A stretch of 64,000 nt of DNA from Antedon bifida (GCA_963402885.1 OY727098.1:2165001-2229000); one strand, 5' to 3'; numbered from the stretch's first letter, positions 37,201 through 48,221 are shown. Notes: generated by a model not told the origin, from the letters alone. Numbers and translations: made by a program.

Positions 37201-39744
37201 GGTTCAAAACTCATTTCTCCATTTATTCTGTTCTTCTCGGATAAGGTCTACTGTATATAAAATGTTTGTGTGCACTTTAAAGAACCTAGTTTGTCTTTCG
37301 AGATGAGTAGGGGGTTACAACAGTGTACCACCAGTTAACATACAGCCACTGTTGTGGACAAAAGAGGGCGTCTTGAATCTAGTAGCACTGACCCTTAAGT
37401 GTGGTTCCTACCATCGCTTCTGATTGATCAAATCACTTACGTTGCGTCGCTAGTGGGAATCAGCTTTAGAGAAGAACCATGATGTGTAACATAATACTAA
37501 GTCCACAGAGCAATGATTATCTTTTAAAAGATGTACATAAGAACATAAGCAATACAAGGCGTTTGAAAATACAGTAGAACGCTTCCATTGAGACAGTAGC
37601 ACCCTTATTCAGGGATATACTTCTACTAAGAGGACACTTTCTCATGAAATAAACAAGGGGAATTATATGTTTTAGCTTTAAGGTCAAGGGGGAATTTTGT
37701 TTGGTCCTGAAGGTGAGTTTACTGTATTTTAGAATAAATCGTATGTTTTCTTTTCTCTTTCAAAGGTGTGAGAATGTCTTCACTGATTTCTGCCAATGTT
37801 GTTCATAGTAAACAAGGAACTCTAATGAATTTCTTTCAAAAGCCAAAAACAACCTCGTCAAAGTTAGTTAACGGACCTGAGATGCATGATCATAAAGAGA
37901 CTGTCAAAAGCAGTAACACTGCCAATTCAAATGATATGAGCAATAATATGAATTTGAATAGCAATATGTCTAACATTGCTCAAGATAAAAACAGAACTAT
38001 GTCAAAAGATGTAAAAGAATCCCGAGAAATGAATAACCATTTTTCAGACATTCCGGACAATAAGGACTCCATTCCGGAAGCAGCTACTATAGAGGGCAGA
38101 CTTTTAAAATTTGTGTGTCCCATTTGTAACAATGTTCAAACGCATAATGACTTGAATGAATTTAATAAGCATGTTGATCTGTGTTTGAATGATAAAGAAA
38201 TAAAGTCAATATTATCAGAACAAGGTAGGATTTATTTATTGTTGTATTTTACAAAATCATATTTATTTGTGTATTTCAGTAAATCTCTGAAAAGGCAGGT
38301 GTGCTGCCCATTGTACTTGTAATTATTATATTATTAATTTTTTTATATATATACTTGCAATATTTTTATATAATAATAGTATATATAATAATTTATATTC
38401 CCTACAGATCAGAAAGTGAATGAACAACCAATATCTCCAGTTCAATCATCTAAACGGTAAGTTCTATAAAGAATCTGGTATTAAAATAAAAATGAATAAT
38501 ATTAAAAAATAGAAAGTACGGTGAGAGAAATAATCAACCCAACCAAGTTTGGAACTTTATAGTTCCCTTCCATAAAGTCTAATATAAAATTATATATTAT
38601 AAATTTATATTATTAAATTAATAAATTATAATACAAATTATTGGGATTATTATAATATTGCCATTAACTCACTATTACACTTTAAGTAAACACAATTTTA
38701 AATATACAGTAGATGTTTGTATTTGGTACATTTACCATACTCAAACAAAATTTGTGTGCTCTCTCACACTCAGGCATGGAAACTTGTATATACGGATATG
38801 AATTTTGGGCCATTGATATAGATCAGTTCATTCAGTTCAGTCTCCTAACCCCTGATAGGGTTGTTGAGGCACCACTGCTGACTTTTAGACAATCCTCCTC
38901 CATCGGTCTCTATCCTCTGTAGCTCGTTGTGAGTCAACAAAGGTCAAAACTGTCCATTCCTTGATGTTGTCTTCCCACCTCTTCTCCCTCCTGGTATGGT
39001 AACCTGTAGGATGGTCTTGGCCAGCCCACTGGATCTCGACACTCCAGCTTTCTGCTTTTCACAATGATAGATATGTGCTATTTATGAGGAAAAAACATGT
39101 GCTGTAAAAAGTGACATTTTTGTAAGAAAGTATACCCCTTGTAGGGTTCCCAATAGGTGATAATTAGCCCAAATTAACCACTCATGCTTTACTAAACATA
39201 TAAACAAAAAGCACCCTTCCGGCACAAGTGGAGATTATCCCATGGTAGTGATAATGTATTCGAGTGGGGGGCTCCTATGCCTGATTACCTAATGGTCAAA
39301 CCTAATCAAATCATTTAATATGTATCTAATCAACAGTATAACTATTGATTTTAATAGTGTTTATATAGACACTGATGTTATTTACTGATTTAGCTTCATC
39401 AACATTACTATGCATTGTGGGATACTGTATGAATATGACTGTTATTGATTTAAACGTCAGATGTTTGTTTAATATTTGACATAGTGACTATTGGCTTGGC
39501 ACTAATATTGATGCTGCTATTAAGCCTATTAACTTATCCATTGTATTTGATTTTTTTTTTCCAATTCATGGTTTTGACCCAGAGAAATTAGGATTAAGCG
39601 ATTAATCTTTTCTATTTTTATTTATATTTCAGAAACTGCGGGTCAGAAACGTCATCAGCAAAACGTAGAAAAAATGATGATAAAGGAACAATTAAATATT
39701 TTTTTCAAAACAATAATTATGGAACTTTTCCGCCACACAAATAG
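31204..39744 (+). CDS. POLK: DNA polymerase kappa, complete 12-exon gene
   Basis: Y-family translesion DNA polymerase, nuclear. Exons: 31204-31291, 31739-31973, 32337-32448, 32764-32916, 33227-33707, 34216-34340, 34961-35127, 35873-36002, 36552-36723, 37766-38224, 38408-38456, 39633-39744; 2283 nt, 760 aa, all GT-AG and in frame (human 870 aa). Seen: the N-clasp ([20 protein letters not shown]); the metal-binding motifs [12 protein letters not shown] and [25 protein letters not shown]; the helix-hairpin-helix region [11 protein letters not shown]; the little finger ([25 protein letters not shown]). After RLRLMGVR comes a canonical PCNA-binding box (QGTLMNFF). Then one ubiquitin-binding UBZ finger (CPIC...HVDLC) and a second PIP-like KGTIKYFF near the C-terminus. 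Human POLK has two UBZ fingers. Exon 1 start is the first ATG in the chain and lies next to the divergent promoter; exon 1 is the least conserved part. Confidence 0.96.
32097..32215 (-). mobile_element. tRNA-derived SINE fragment
   Basis: SINE body on the minus strand (GGTGGTCTTCTAGGATGAGA, CTGGAGATCTAG, GTGTGCACTTAGAAC), decayed. POLK intron 2. Confidence 0.55.
32919..33051. mobile_element. MITE family A abutting POLK exon 4 donor
   Basis: Left end AAGCTCTGTCTACACTATC, internal AAATATGGTAGTGATATG twice, right end TTTGATAGTGTAGACAGAGC. Exon 4 ends at 32916 and the GT donor is 32917-32918, so the element terminus supplies the donor bases from about +3 on (GTAAAG). Confidence 0.92.
33713..33902. 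mobile_element. MITE family F (palindromic) abutting POLK exon 5 donor
   Basis: Ends AAAAGGTCTTTCTCAAC and GTGAAAGACCCTTA are inverted. Internal arms CAATGTTTCATTTTCAC and GTGAAAATGAAACATTG pair perfectly. Only one copy seen here. Exon 5 ends at 33707, so the element starts about 5 bp into the intron. Confidence 0.85.
34448..34605. mobile_element. MITE family B
   Basis: Termini GGCCAATTTACACAGACGAG and CTCATCTGTGTAAATTGGCC are a 20-bp near-perfect inverted repeat. POLK intron 6. Confidence 0.9.
34640..34850 (-). mobile_element. tRNA-derived SINE, reverse copy
   Basis: Minus strand: TTAACCACTCGACC complement marks the head (TGGTCGAGTGGTTAAAG), then TGGTGAAACAAGTCTTCTTG, GGAGGTCCAGTGTAATAGCT and GTAGGGGTTACT. 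POLK intron 6. Confidence 0.7.
36752..37345 (+). repeat. 101-bp tandem amplification of a SINE head, then SINE body
   Basis: The landmark CTAGTGCAGACTT recurs at 36826, 36927, 37028 and 37129, exactly 101 bp apart. Each unit carries a tRNA-like head (GAGTAGCCAAGTGGTTAAGA with GGCAAGGGTTCAA). A single SINE body (TTCTCGGATAAGGTCTACTG, CACTTTAAAGAACCTAG) follows the last unit. Located in POLK intron 9. Confidence 0.93.
37395..37468. mobile_element. MITE family E, partial copy
   Basis: TTAAGTGTGGTTCCTACCA and ACGTTGCGTCGCTAGTGGGA match the ends of the element at 45471-45652; most of the interior is missing. Confidence 0.6.
37570..37733. mobile_element. MITE family D, POLK intron 9
   Basis: Begins TACAGTAGAACGCTTCC and ends GTTTACTGTA; internal AGAGGACACTTTCTCATG as in other D copies. 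Confidence 0.6.
38805..39060 (-). pseudogene. Non-LTR retrotransposon, 3' terminal fragment
   Basis: Minus strand encodes [10 protein letters not shown], then [15 protein letters not shown] and a stop. This is a C-terminal block common in animal non-LTR retrotransposons. Frameshifts break the frame upstream. Located in POLK intron 11. Confidence 0.7.
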
Positions 39745-39910
39745 TTAATTTACATTATTATTTTCAATACACACATTTAAGGGGACCCCATTTGACCCGA
39801 AGCCAACCCACATACACTTTGCTATAATAATTAATTGTTCTAGTATTCTTTGTTATCCAACACTGAACAACAAACTTATTAATGCTATGTTGTCTTAATT
39901 GCTATGCAGG

Positions 39911-39986
39911 TATTTTTAAGAATGGCAACAGTAGATTGGAAATTAGATTTGTTTCTTGATGATCACAATGATGAATCACAATGAAT
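39911..39986 (-). pseudogene. Decayed duplicate of the last O-fucosyltransferase exon
   Basis: AATGGCAACAGTAGATT and the next 50 bases match 42590-42660, which is the 3' part of the terminal exon of the gene at 42570-45985, at roughly 85% by eye. On the minus strand the frame is broken by a stop. It lies 170 bp behind the POLK stop. A partial tandem duplication is the simplest explanation. Confidence 0.7.
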
Positions 39987-40064
39987 TACAAATTGAAATG
40001 GATTACAATATTTTAATTGCATTAAAGTTCTATTACATTGCATACATCAATTGTTTTAATGGCT

Positions 40065-40139
40065 TAAGCTCTGTCTACACTATCAAACTAGTTTGACAAA
40101 AAAAGTGTGATGTGCTCAAATATGGTAGTGATATATATA
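40065..40139. mobile_element. MITE family A, left half only
   Basis: AAGCTCTGTCTACACTATCA, GACAAAAAAAGTGTGATGTG and one AAATATGGTAGTGATAT, then the tandem array begins; the right half is absent. Confidence 0.8.
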
Positions 40140-41405
40140 TAAATAGCACTATAAGTACACATATAGCAATATTAGTGCATATTAACTAAATTTGAAAAGG
40201 TCGAAATTTGGGTGATTTTGCAAAACCTTTTTATTTGTCGACATAAAGTTGTCCCATGACACTATAAGATGATGATATGGTACTATACGTGCACATATAG
40301 CAATATTAGTGCATATTAATTGGATTTTAAAAGGTCGAATTTTTGGTGATTTTGACAAAAATCCCTGTATGTACTATAGTACAGGGATTTTCTCAAAAAA
40401 TGAACAAATTTCGACCTTTTTATTTTTCGACATAAAGTGGTCCCATGACACTATAAGATGATGATATGGCACTATACGTGCACATATAGCAATATTAGTG
40501 CATATTAATTGGATTTTAAAAGGTCGAATTTTTGGTGATTTTGACAAAAATCCCTGTACTATAGTACAGGATTTTCTCGGAAAATGATCAAATTTTGACA
40601 TTTTTATTTTTCGACATAAAGTGGTCCCATGACACTATAAGATGATAATATGGCACTATACGTCCACATAGTAATATTGATGCATGTTAACTAGATTTGA
40701 AAAAGATCGAATTTGGGTGATTTTGAAAAAAATCCCTGTACTATAGTACAGGATTCTCTCGGAAAATGATCAAATTTTGACATTTTTCTTTTTCGACATA
40801 AAATGGTCCCATGACACCACAAGATGAGGATATGGCACTATACGTCCACATATAGCAATATTAGTGCATATTAATTGGATTTAAAAAAGGTCGAAATTTG
40901 GTGATTTTGAAAATAATCCCTGTACTATAGTTCAGGGATTTTCTCTAAAAATGACAACATTTTGACCTTTTTATTTTTCGAAACAAAGTGGTCCCATTAC
41001 ACTATAAGATGACATGGCACTATACGTGCACATATAGTAATATTGATGCATGTTAACTAGATTTGAAAAAGATCGAATTTGAGTGATTTTGAAAAAAATC
41101 CCTGTACTATTATAGTACAGGATTTTCTCGGAAAATGACCAAATTTTGACATTTTTCTTTTTCGACATAAAGTGGTCCCATGACTCTATAAGATGATGAT
41201 ATGGTACTACACGTCCGCATATATCAATATTAGTGCATATTAAGTAGATTTGAAAAAGGATTTTGAAAACAGGAATTTTCTCGAAAAATGACAAAATGTT
41301 TATTTTTCGACATAAAGTGGTCCCATAAGATGATGATATGGCACTATACGTGCACATATAGCAATATTAATGCATATTAAGTAGATTTGATAAAGGTCGA
41401 AATTG
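40140..41405. repeat. Tandem array, about 184-bp unit with palindromic core
   Basis: The landmark GTCCCATGACACTATAAGAT (or a close variant) occurs at 40251, 40440, 40624, 40806, 40984, 41174 and 41320, spacings 146-190 bp. Most units contain CCCTGTACTATAGTACAGG, a near-perfect palindrome. Also conserved are CACTATACGTGCACATATAG and ATTTTTCGACATAAAGTGG. Copies are diverged, so the array is older than the 307-bp one. ORFs on either strand are only the repeat translated. Confidence 0.95.
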
Positions 41406-41911
41406 TACATTTGTTAAAACACTATGTAATCACTTTATTACCCATTCCCCTACCCACTCTCTCCTTCACCCCAAAACCAGGATGTGTACTCTATTTAAAA
41501 CCTGATTACAAAAAGAGTCTACATTTTGCAAGAACTACACCAGGCTGAGGTTTAGATTACTTTACTTAAAGATGATACAAGATCACTTTCATTTTCTAAT
41601 TAACTTTCCTAAAAGCACCGTAAATTCCAAACACGATTACAATAGCCCCTAAATGTAATAAAATATAAACAGTGAATTTTTATACTAAAGAAATTGAATT
41701 ATTAATGATTTAATTATTCGAGATTTGTGACGTCACCAATATATTTTTGATTTGATCACTTTATTTCAGAAAAAATATTCCATATACTGTACAACAAAAA
41801 ATAATACAACCGGAAAATCAAACTAAAAAAGGATTTTTTCCCACATAGTGTAGAGATTCGTAACAAATAGTTCGTAGTACACCTACATTTTCACTATTCA
41901 CAACTCTTAAT

Positions 41912-42390
41912 CTAAAAACATAGACGCACTTGCGTACATGCTCGTAGAAAGAGGGAATTCTCCTCGTGACAAATGTTACTAGCACTACAGTGCTTAGGTA
42001 AGCCTAGCAACATTCTCAATGAGTTGTTGTAGCACACCTCCAGAGATTTAATAGTTTTTATAGTGTGGTTACACCATAACATACAACAGTACAGATTAGT
42101 ACAAAACGACCTGAACAAATTACATTTAACATTCTCATTACATCTACTAAAACGTCTACTAAGAGTATTACCTCGAATTCAAGAGCTCGATACTGGCGGT
42201 TAATATTAAAATCATCTAAATTATTACGTAAAATATGTCCTAGGTAAGTCACTTCATTGACGTAAGATAATATATCATTATTTAGCATAATATTTGATAC
42301 CACTTCACCATGTTTCTTCTTTTGAGAAAAAACCATACAGACAGATTTTTTTTCGTTATATATAACATCATGTTCTAGACAATATACTGC
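41912..42390 (-). pseudogene. Non-LTR retrotransposon reverse transcriptase fragment, frameshifted
   Basis: The minus strand shows the region after the RT active site: KSVCMVFSQKK, then NEVTYLGHILRNNLDDF. After a frameshift near 42120-42150 come LFRSFCTNLYCCMLW and VCYNNSLRMLLGLP. These blocks are typical of RTE/CR1-like elements. No catalytic YADD remains. Confidence 0.8.
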
Positions 42391-42569
42391 TCACATTATT
42401 TTAACCATATTTTTCAACCCATATATTATGTATGTGCATGTGCAAGTGCAAGTAGTGAATATCTTACAAAGTATATTACTTTAAGTGGCAGTGAATATAG
42501 AGTTAATTTATTTGTGAGAAAATCTCTGAATTATATTTTCAATCTGTTAGTACATTAAATATACTCGAC

Positions 42570-45500
42570 CTAGTGTGAGGGTGTTTTTATGAATGGCAAC
42601 AGTAGATTCGAAACTAGATTCGTTTCATGATGATCTCGTTGCTCAATCACAATACTTGACCAAGATGACAATGGACTTCCAATGAAATGATTCGATTCTG
42701 TAATGTAAACAAGAATATTGAGTTAATACTACATCTTTTAAAAACGTTTGGGAACTTCCACCGAGAAACTAAAGACTAGGCACTCTCGACCATTGGCAGT
42801 CACTGTGCAGGAATTGTTTAACCACCGGAACACAATGGTCGATATGGCTAAAATAGTGCGACCCTGTGTTAGGTTGTGAACATATTGGGAGGAGTATGTC
42901 TAACACTTGATTTAAGTGATCTAAATACTAATAATGATATGATGATACAGATGATAATGCTGATCAAGGGAGATATTAATACTTCATTTGTTTAATTAGT
43001 TCGTGTTTTTACATACTAAAGCATATTTCTTGCTCCAAGAGAGACAGAAGGTAATTATCGTTATCGAAACGTTTACTGCTTGGTGATTGCAATTTCGATA
43101 TGTCTTTTGCTGAGAATGTTGCAGGAACCATCTGTTTCACATAGTTGAACAAATCGATCTAAAAAATTAACATGTATATAATATTATCTATAAAAACAAA
43201 GTATATATTAATATATATATTAATTGACAATAATATTTCATCAACGTCCGTACGGTTATCGTGCTTTACACAATCATTTCTACAATAAACGTTGATCACG
43301 TGATAACAATAAATGACTCGCACGAAAAGATGTCCAGAAGCGATTTTTTTCGGTGCATAATTTCATATCACTTTATCGCATTTCATTTTAATTTTAAGAG
43401 GACCTAGAAAGAACCAAAAGTGTGCCAAGGAATCAGCTGAAACGTCCTAATGCCCCGCATGCGCACAATAGAATGCCATGACGTAACTATGGAAAGATAC
43501 CTATAATAATTTGTATACACCGGGGATAACATTTAGCTCTAATCATAATTTGGCATATGATTGATAAAATTCTTACCGCCGAGTCGTGTGTGAAAGCCAG
43601 GTAAATTTTCGTCAAATTGAGCATCTTCATTTGATCCACCAACACCTTGGCGACTAATTGTCGATCAAGACGAGCTAGTTTACAATGATCCTTGGTACTA
43701 TACGAGTCATTAGCTCTGCACCTAAAGAAACATATAATATACTATGAATAATATAACACATATGATTACAAATGTATCGGTTAAAATTAATTTAAAACAA
43801 AGCAGAAAGTCATTGACAAAGAGTTTTCAAAAGCTGACACTAATTATGGGAACTGTCGGCGTTTTAAAATAAGAAAACTCCAGTGACGTCATTTATTAGA
43901 AATAAAACTTACCAAACACTCTGATACTCGTCATTGAGTCTCCAGTGAACGGCAAGAAGTCCATCAGCATTCCATAACTGTTTAGATAATAATTTCTGAT
44001 GATCTTGTATCCAAACAGGTCTCCGTAAATGTTTAAATAGCTCGTTATGCAGATCACGCCTTCCATGGAATACGACGGAAGCATCTCCATAAGGGTAGAT
44101 ATAACCTAAACATCTATCAAAAACATCCCTGCCAACAATCTTAATTACGGATAAGATATTTTCTAAAATGAATAAATTATCTCCAATAGGTGGTACAGTT
44201 ACGCCACTGAACTTCTGTATGAACCACATGTACGTGTGTAGTTGGGCTGCAAAGTCTTCTTTCCAGCGACCAGCCACGCCATTCACCATGGCTGTGACAA
44301 CATGTCCACAGTCGGCTACAAACTGGTGTTCGGTAGAAATTTTAATAAACTTACTAAGTTCCTCTAAATCTATCGTTTCATTCATGGCATATACTTTATT
44401 CACAGTTCCAGTTGGATGATCAAAGAATGGACTTGGAACAAGAGTTCGGTTTGTAAGATGGGCAAAAGCAATGGCTGCAGTTAGGGCTTGTAATTGGTTA
44501 TTCGGTCCTTGATTTCCAGCGAAAAAAGGATAAATATATCTAGGTTTTATAGCATTAGTTTTCGATACTTCAATTTGTGGCGAATGCGAACGTTGGATTA
44601 TAGAAGATTTCGTTTGAGACGTGGATTGATTCTAAATTTAAAAAGAAAAGGAAGAATATATATTTATGTTAATGCAAAAGCTGCTAATAGGAAAATAAAA
44701 CTAGCAGGTACAATTTTCCGATAATTGATAAAAGAGAATTAAAAGGTGCCCCAGCTCCTCGAACGGCGCTGGTATTATCGTACGAGATAGAGGAACACAT
44801 TTTGGCTTAGTGCTATTATATTATAGATATTCATAAAATAGTCGTATTGTAAGTTTGCATACCACGTAGCCACAGACCAGAGAAACAAAGGATGTTTGTG
44901 GATAATAAATTTGGTTGATAATTCTCTCTGGAAGTATTGTCCCCATCTCCCTTTTAAAAGGTTTGAAGTTCATAAAAGTATAAATGCTGGTGAAATGCGT
45001 GTTGATTTGAAACTCAAATATTTCTATCAACAAGCACACTACAAAGGATTCCTATGCTTCATGTCACACTTGAACGGAAAACGGCGCCGTTTCGTTAAAT
45101 AAATAAGAAACATCACTATAACACATATGTTTAACTTTGTCAAGCGCCTTTGAACATTATTTTTATGGATACCGGCGCTATATAAGTCTGATTGATTGAT
45201 TGATTGATTATTGATTGGTATGCATAATTGAACGGTGCCGTCTTCCGTTCCGTGAAACGGAACAAGTGTGAATATATAGTTTAAAAGCTTTCTAGTCCAC
45301 AAATATAGTTAAATATTGATATTAATATTGTAGTCACAGTTTAAAATATAATATGCATGATAATATTATTTTTACTAGTAGGCATAATAATCTGTATCTT
45401 AATTAATTTCATTAAACACGCCTCAAAATGTGCTCAAGGGAACATTCTTTTCCCGCACGGTCTCAAGGTGAAGCGTGGTTCCCACTAGCGACGCAACGCA

Positions 45501-45985
45501 AGGACGTAACGCAACACAAGTGAATTGACCAATCACAAGCGATGGCTTATTCGCTTGTGATTGCTAACTGTCTATAACTTCGCTTGTCATTGGTTAAAAC
45601 GCTTGCGTTGCGTTTACGTCCTTGCGTTACGTTCTAGTGGGAACCAAGCTTAAGGGATACTCGATCCCCAAATGCCCCAAATTTCGGATCACATTGTTTG
45701 GCAAATGCTTAAAATTGCGAGAAACATCTAAAATACTGCACAGTAAGGGTCAAGCTTTAATAATTAACCGTATTAAAAAAAAATTGAAACAATTATAATT
45801 ATTATTATTATAACGTAATTTCAATGATTAAAAGATATACTTACATAACAAATGTGTCTTATTTCGTTCTGCACAATGTCCTCTTTGGCATTTTGATAGA
45901 TTAACCACTCAAAATATTGGTAATTTGTTGCAAAAACAAAAGCAAGTCCAAATCCAAGTAGAACAACTTTTTTTGTGAAACGCAT
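42570..45985 (-). CDS. GDP-fucose O-fucosyltransferase family, type II membrane protein, complete
   Basis: Exons: 45985-45845, 44631-43913, 43721-43577, 43158-43017, 42697-42570; 1275 nt, 424 aa, all GT-AG and in frame. Residues 8-20 form a hydrophobic signal anchor (VVLLGFGLAFVFA) after a basic start, as in Golgi/ER glycosyltransferases. The fold-typical N-terminal block GNQGPNNQLQALTAAIAFA then NRTLVPSPF fits the nucleotide-sugar-binding region of O-fucosyltransferases. LLAVHWRLNDEY contains the HxR motif expected to contact GDP-fucose. KIYLAFTHDS, LLSLLEQEIC and FIGSPLSSWSS are the further conserved blocks. Reading exon 4 through its GTATGT donor would stop early and lose FIGSPLSSWS, so the fifth exon is needed. 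It is not clearly POFUT1 or POFUT2; the acceptor protein is unknown. Confidence 0.87.
45471..45652. mobile_element. MITE family E (strong palindrome)
   Basis: Ends AAGCGTGGTTCCCACTAGCG and CTAGTGGGAACCAAGCTT are inverted. Inner arms ACGCAAGGACGTAACGCAA and TTGCGTTTACGTCCTTGCGT continue the palindrome. Located in intron 1 of the O-fucosyltransferase gene. Confidence 0.9.
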
Positions 45986-47269
45986 TGTTGCCTAGTAGGC
46001 TACTAAATGATTGTAATGCTTTGTATTTTGTATTTGTCGAAAAAACACCGAACGCGATAGGTTAGAAGAATGGTGAACTTGTGAGCGGCGGCGACGTTAA
46101 CACGACCTTGTTGATTTAACTTTTAACTGTCAAAACAACCATTGATCGTAATCCGCGTCATCAAAAATACACTTACCATACGTACGTTGTACTTTTTAAT
46201 TTATCAAATTGCGCTTGACGTAACATTTAAATGTCCAGATGATTATTTTAGTCAATAATGTAATATGTTTTCTAACTATGAAGTTACGGTACCGTCAATA
46301 ATAAACTTACCATACGTTTTTAATTGTTTAAACTTAATTTTAATTGATCAAATTGCGATTGTTTCAAAATTAGAATGTCCAGATGATAATTTTAGTTAAT
46401 GTAATATGTTTTTCAAGTTACGGAACGGATGCAAATTTAGTAAACTTGCCATATGTCTCTAGTTGTTTGTTGTTGAAACTGTGATTGATGTAATGAAATA
46501 CGGATGAATGTTTTTTTTTGTCCTGTAATGTAATGTATTAATCTTCCTTTTCGTCATTGTCATCAATGTACAATGACATACCTTGATAGGCCTAATGGTT
46601 TAGTTAATAATATAATATAGTATGATCATTTGTTAATGAAAGTACGGTACTGAACATGGTCATTGGTAAACTTGGCACGAGGACGAGTCTCTTGTAATGT
46701 ATTACGGCCAATTTACACAGACGAGAGGTAACGGAGAATCTGTATCTATCCTGTGCGGGAACCGCCCGTCCGTTCCGCGTTGTGTGTAAATGGTCATACT
46801 TAGGAATAACATATATTCTATTATTATTACCGTTACCGCTCGTCTGTGTAAATTGGCCTTTAATCTTCCTTTTTACGTCAGTGTGATCGATGTTAAATGA
46901 AAATGTCCCGTAGTGGGTTACAAAGGTAACAACGACAATGTCAACGGAAATGCAGTGATAATGTTAAACTTCCTCACCAAAAAGTATCCTAACAAACGCC
47001 CATAATAACACAGAAACTGAAAGTTAAATCTCATACCTATTAATGGCTGTTGTTCTAAGAAAATAATTGTTTAACAATTTAGAGAACTAAACAACAATGA
47101 TATAAACATGGTACAAATGATACTATTAAAATATAATAATAAACATAGAAAAATAATCAATAATCAACATATACCGTATAATTCTAAAATAATTAATAAT
47201 GATATAGTTTTAAATGTTTCCCTTATTGCACGCCATTCCATTCCTGAGTATATTAGCATACATTACGGA
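45986..47269. other. 5' flank of the O-fucosyltransferase gene, no gene seen
   Basis: About 46160-46470 contains three degenerate copies of a block with AAACTTACCATACGT, TCAAATTGCG and AATGTCCAGATGAT, a loose tandem repeat of roughly 130 bp. Family B MITE at 46706-46859. Confidence 0.5.
46706..46859. mobile_element. MITE family B
   Basis: GGCCAATTTACACAGACGAG at the left is mirrored by CTCGTCTGTGTAAATTGGCC at the right: a perfect 20-bp terminal inverted repeat. Confidence 0.93.
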
Positions 47270-47275
47270 TCGAAG

Positions 47276-47366
47276 CCCCGAACCCAAGCTCCGAACCCAA
47301 GCCCCGAACCCAAGCTCCGAACCCAAGCCCCGAACCCAAGCTACGAACCCAAGCCCCGAACCCTGG
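47276..47366. repeat. 13-bp tandem repeat
   Basis: About seven copies of CGAACCCAAGCCC / CGAACCCAAGCTC alternating, giving a 26-bp higher-order period. Confidence 0.92.
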
Positions 47367-47565
47367 GGTTAGTTAACAAACACCTATACTACATAAAATA
47401 CATAGACGTATATATTCATAACCCATACCTCAGGATTCACGAGTAATGTTCGCCCACTATAACACGTATTCGGTAAGTTCATTTTAGATATCCAACTCAT
47501 ATAGCTTAGTGGATAATATTAAATAACAATCCTCTTACAAAAAATATGTAATACAATCCAGTTAT

Positions 47566-47814
47566 ACAGTAGAACCAATATTAAGGGGACATCTTTGGGA
47601 CTCGAAACAAAGTATATACTTAATAGAGGTGTCTCTGGGAGTTGGCCGTAAAACATAGATAGATAAATGGATGGATAGACAAGATTGTTTGCAATCCATA
47701 TTATACACAAATTGAAATTTAAAATTCAATTTAAAAAAACAGTATAAAAATACACACATTTCCCCTGCTCCTTTCACAGAAACATTCCCCTTGAATAGGG
47801 GTTCTACTGTGATA
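47566..47814. mobile_element. MITE family D
   Basis: TACAGTAGAACCAATATTAA then GGGGACATC at the left; CCCCTTGAATAGGGGTTCTA then CTGT at the right. Confidence 0.8.
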
Positions 47815-47817
47815 GGT

Positions 47818-47983
47818 AAAGCTCTGTCAAAATAATGTGTGCTGCCCCAAATATGGCAGTGATATGCCCAAATATGGTAGTGATATGCCCAAATATGGTA
47901 GTGATATGCTCAAATATGGTAGTGATATGCTAAAATATGGTAGTGATATATGACATAAAGTTTGATAGTGTAGATAGAGGTTA
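47818..47983. mobile_element. MITE family A with expanded internal repeat
   Basis: TAAAGCTCTGTCAAAATAAT at the left and TTTGATAGTGTAGATAGAGG at the right. The internal CCAAATATGGTAGTGATATG motif is present five times in tandem, against one or two in most other copies. It directly follows the family D element. Confidence 0.85.
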
Positions 47984-48221
47984 CAAACAGGATAGTAATA
48001 TATACAGTTTAAACATGTAGTGTTGTATTGGTGATGAAGGTAAAAACTATTTAAGATTCGGCTGAGAGTCGGCTGCTGAGGTTGGGGCTTATTTTTACGA
48101 GGGTAAACAGGAAGCTCTAATGTAGTACGGTAGCAGGTTTTATCAACTTTGGCAACATGGATTAATATTACACTACTGAATTTGAATCACTTGATCACAT
48201 GATATTGCTAATTGAATAGGA

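Noticed and set aside
43009-43158. Alternative last exon of the O-fucosyltransferase ending EICFSM
   Set aside because: It reads through a perfect GTATGT donor and would lose the conserved FIGSPLSSWS block found in frame at 42570-42697.
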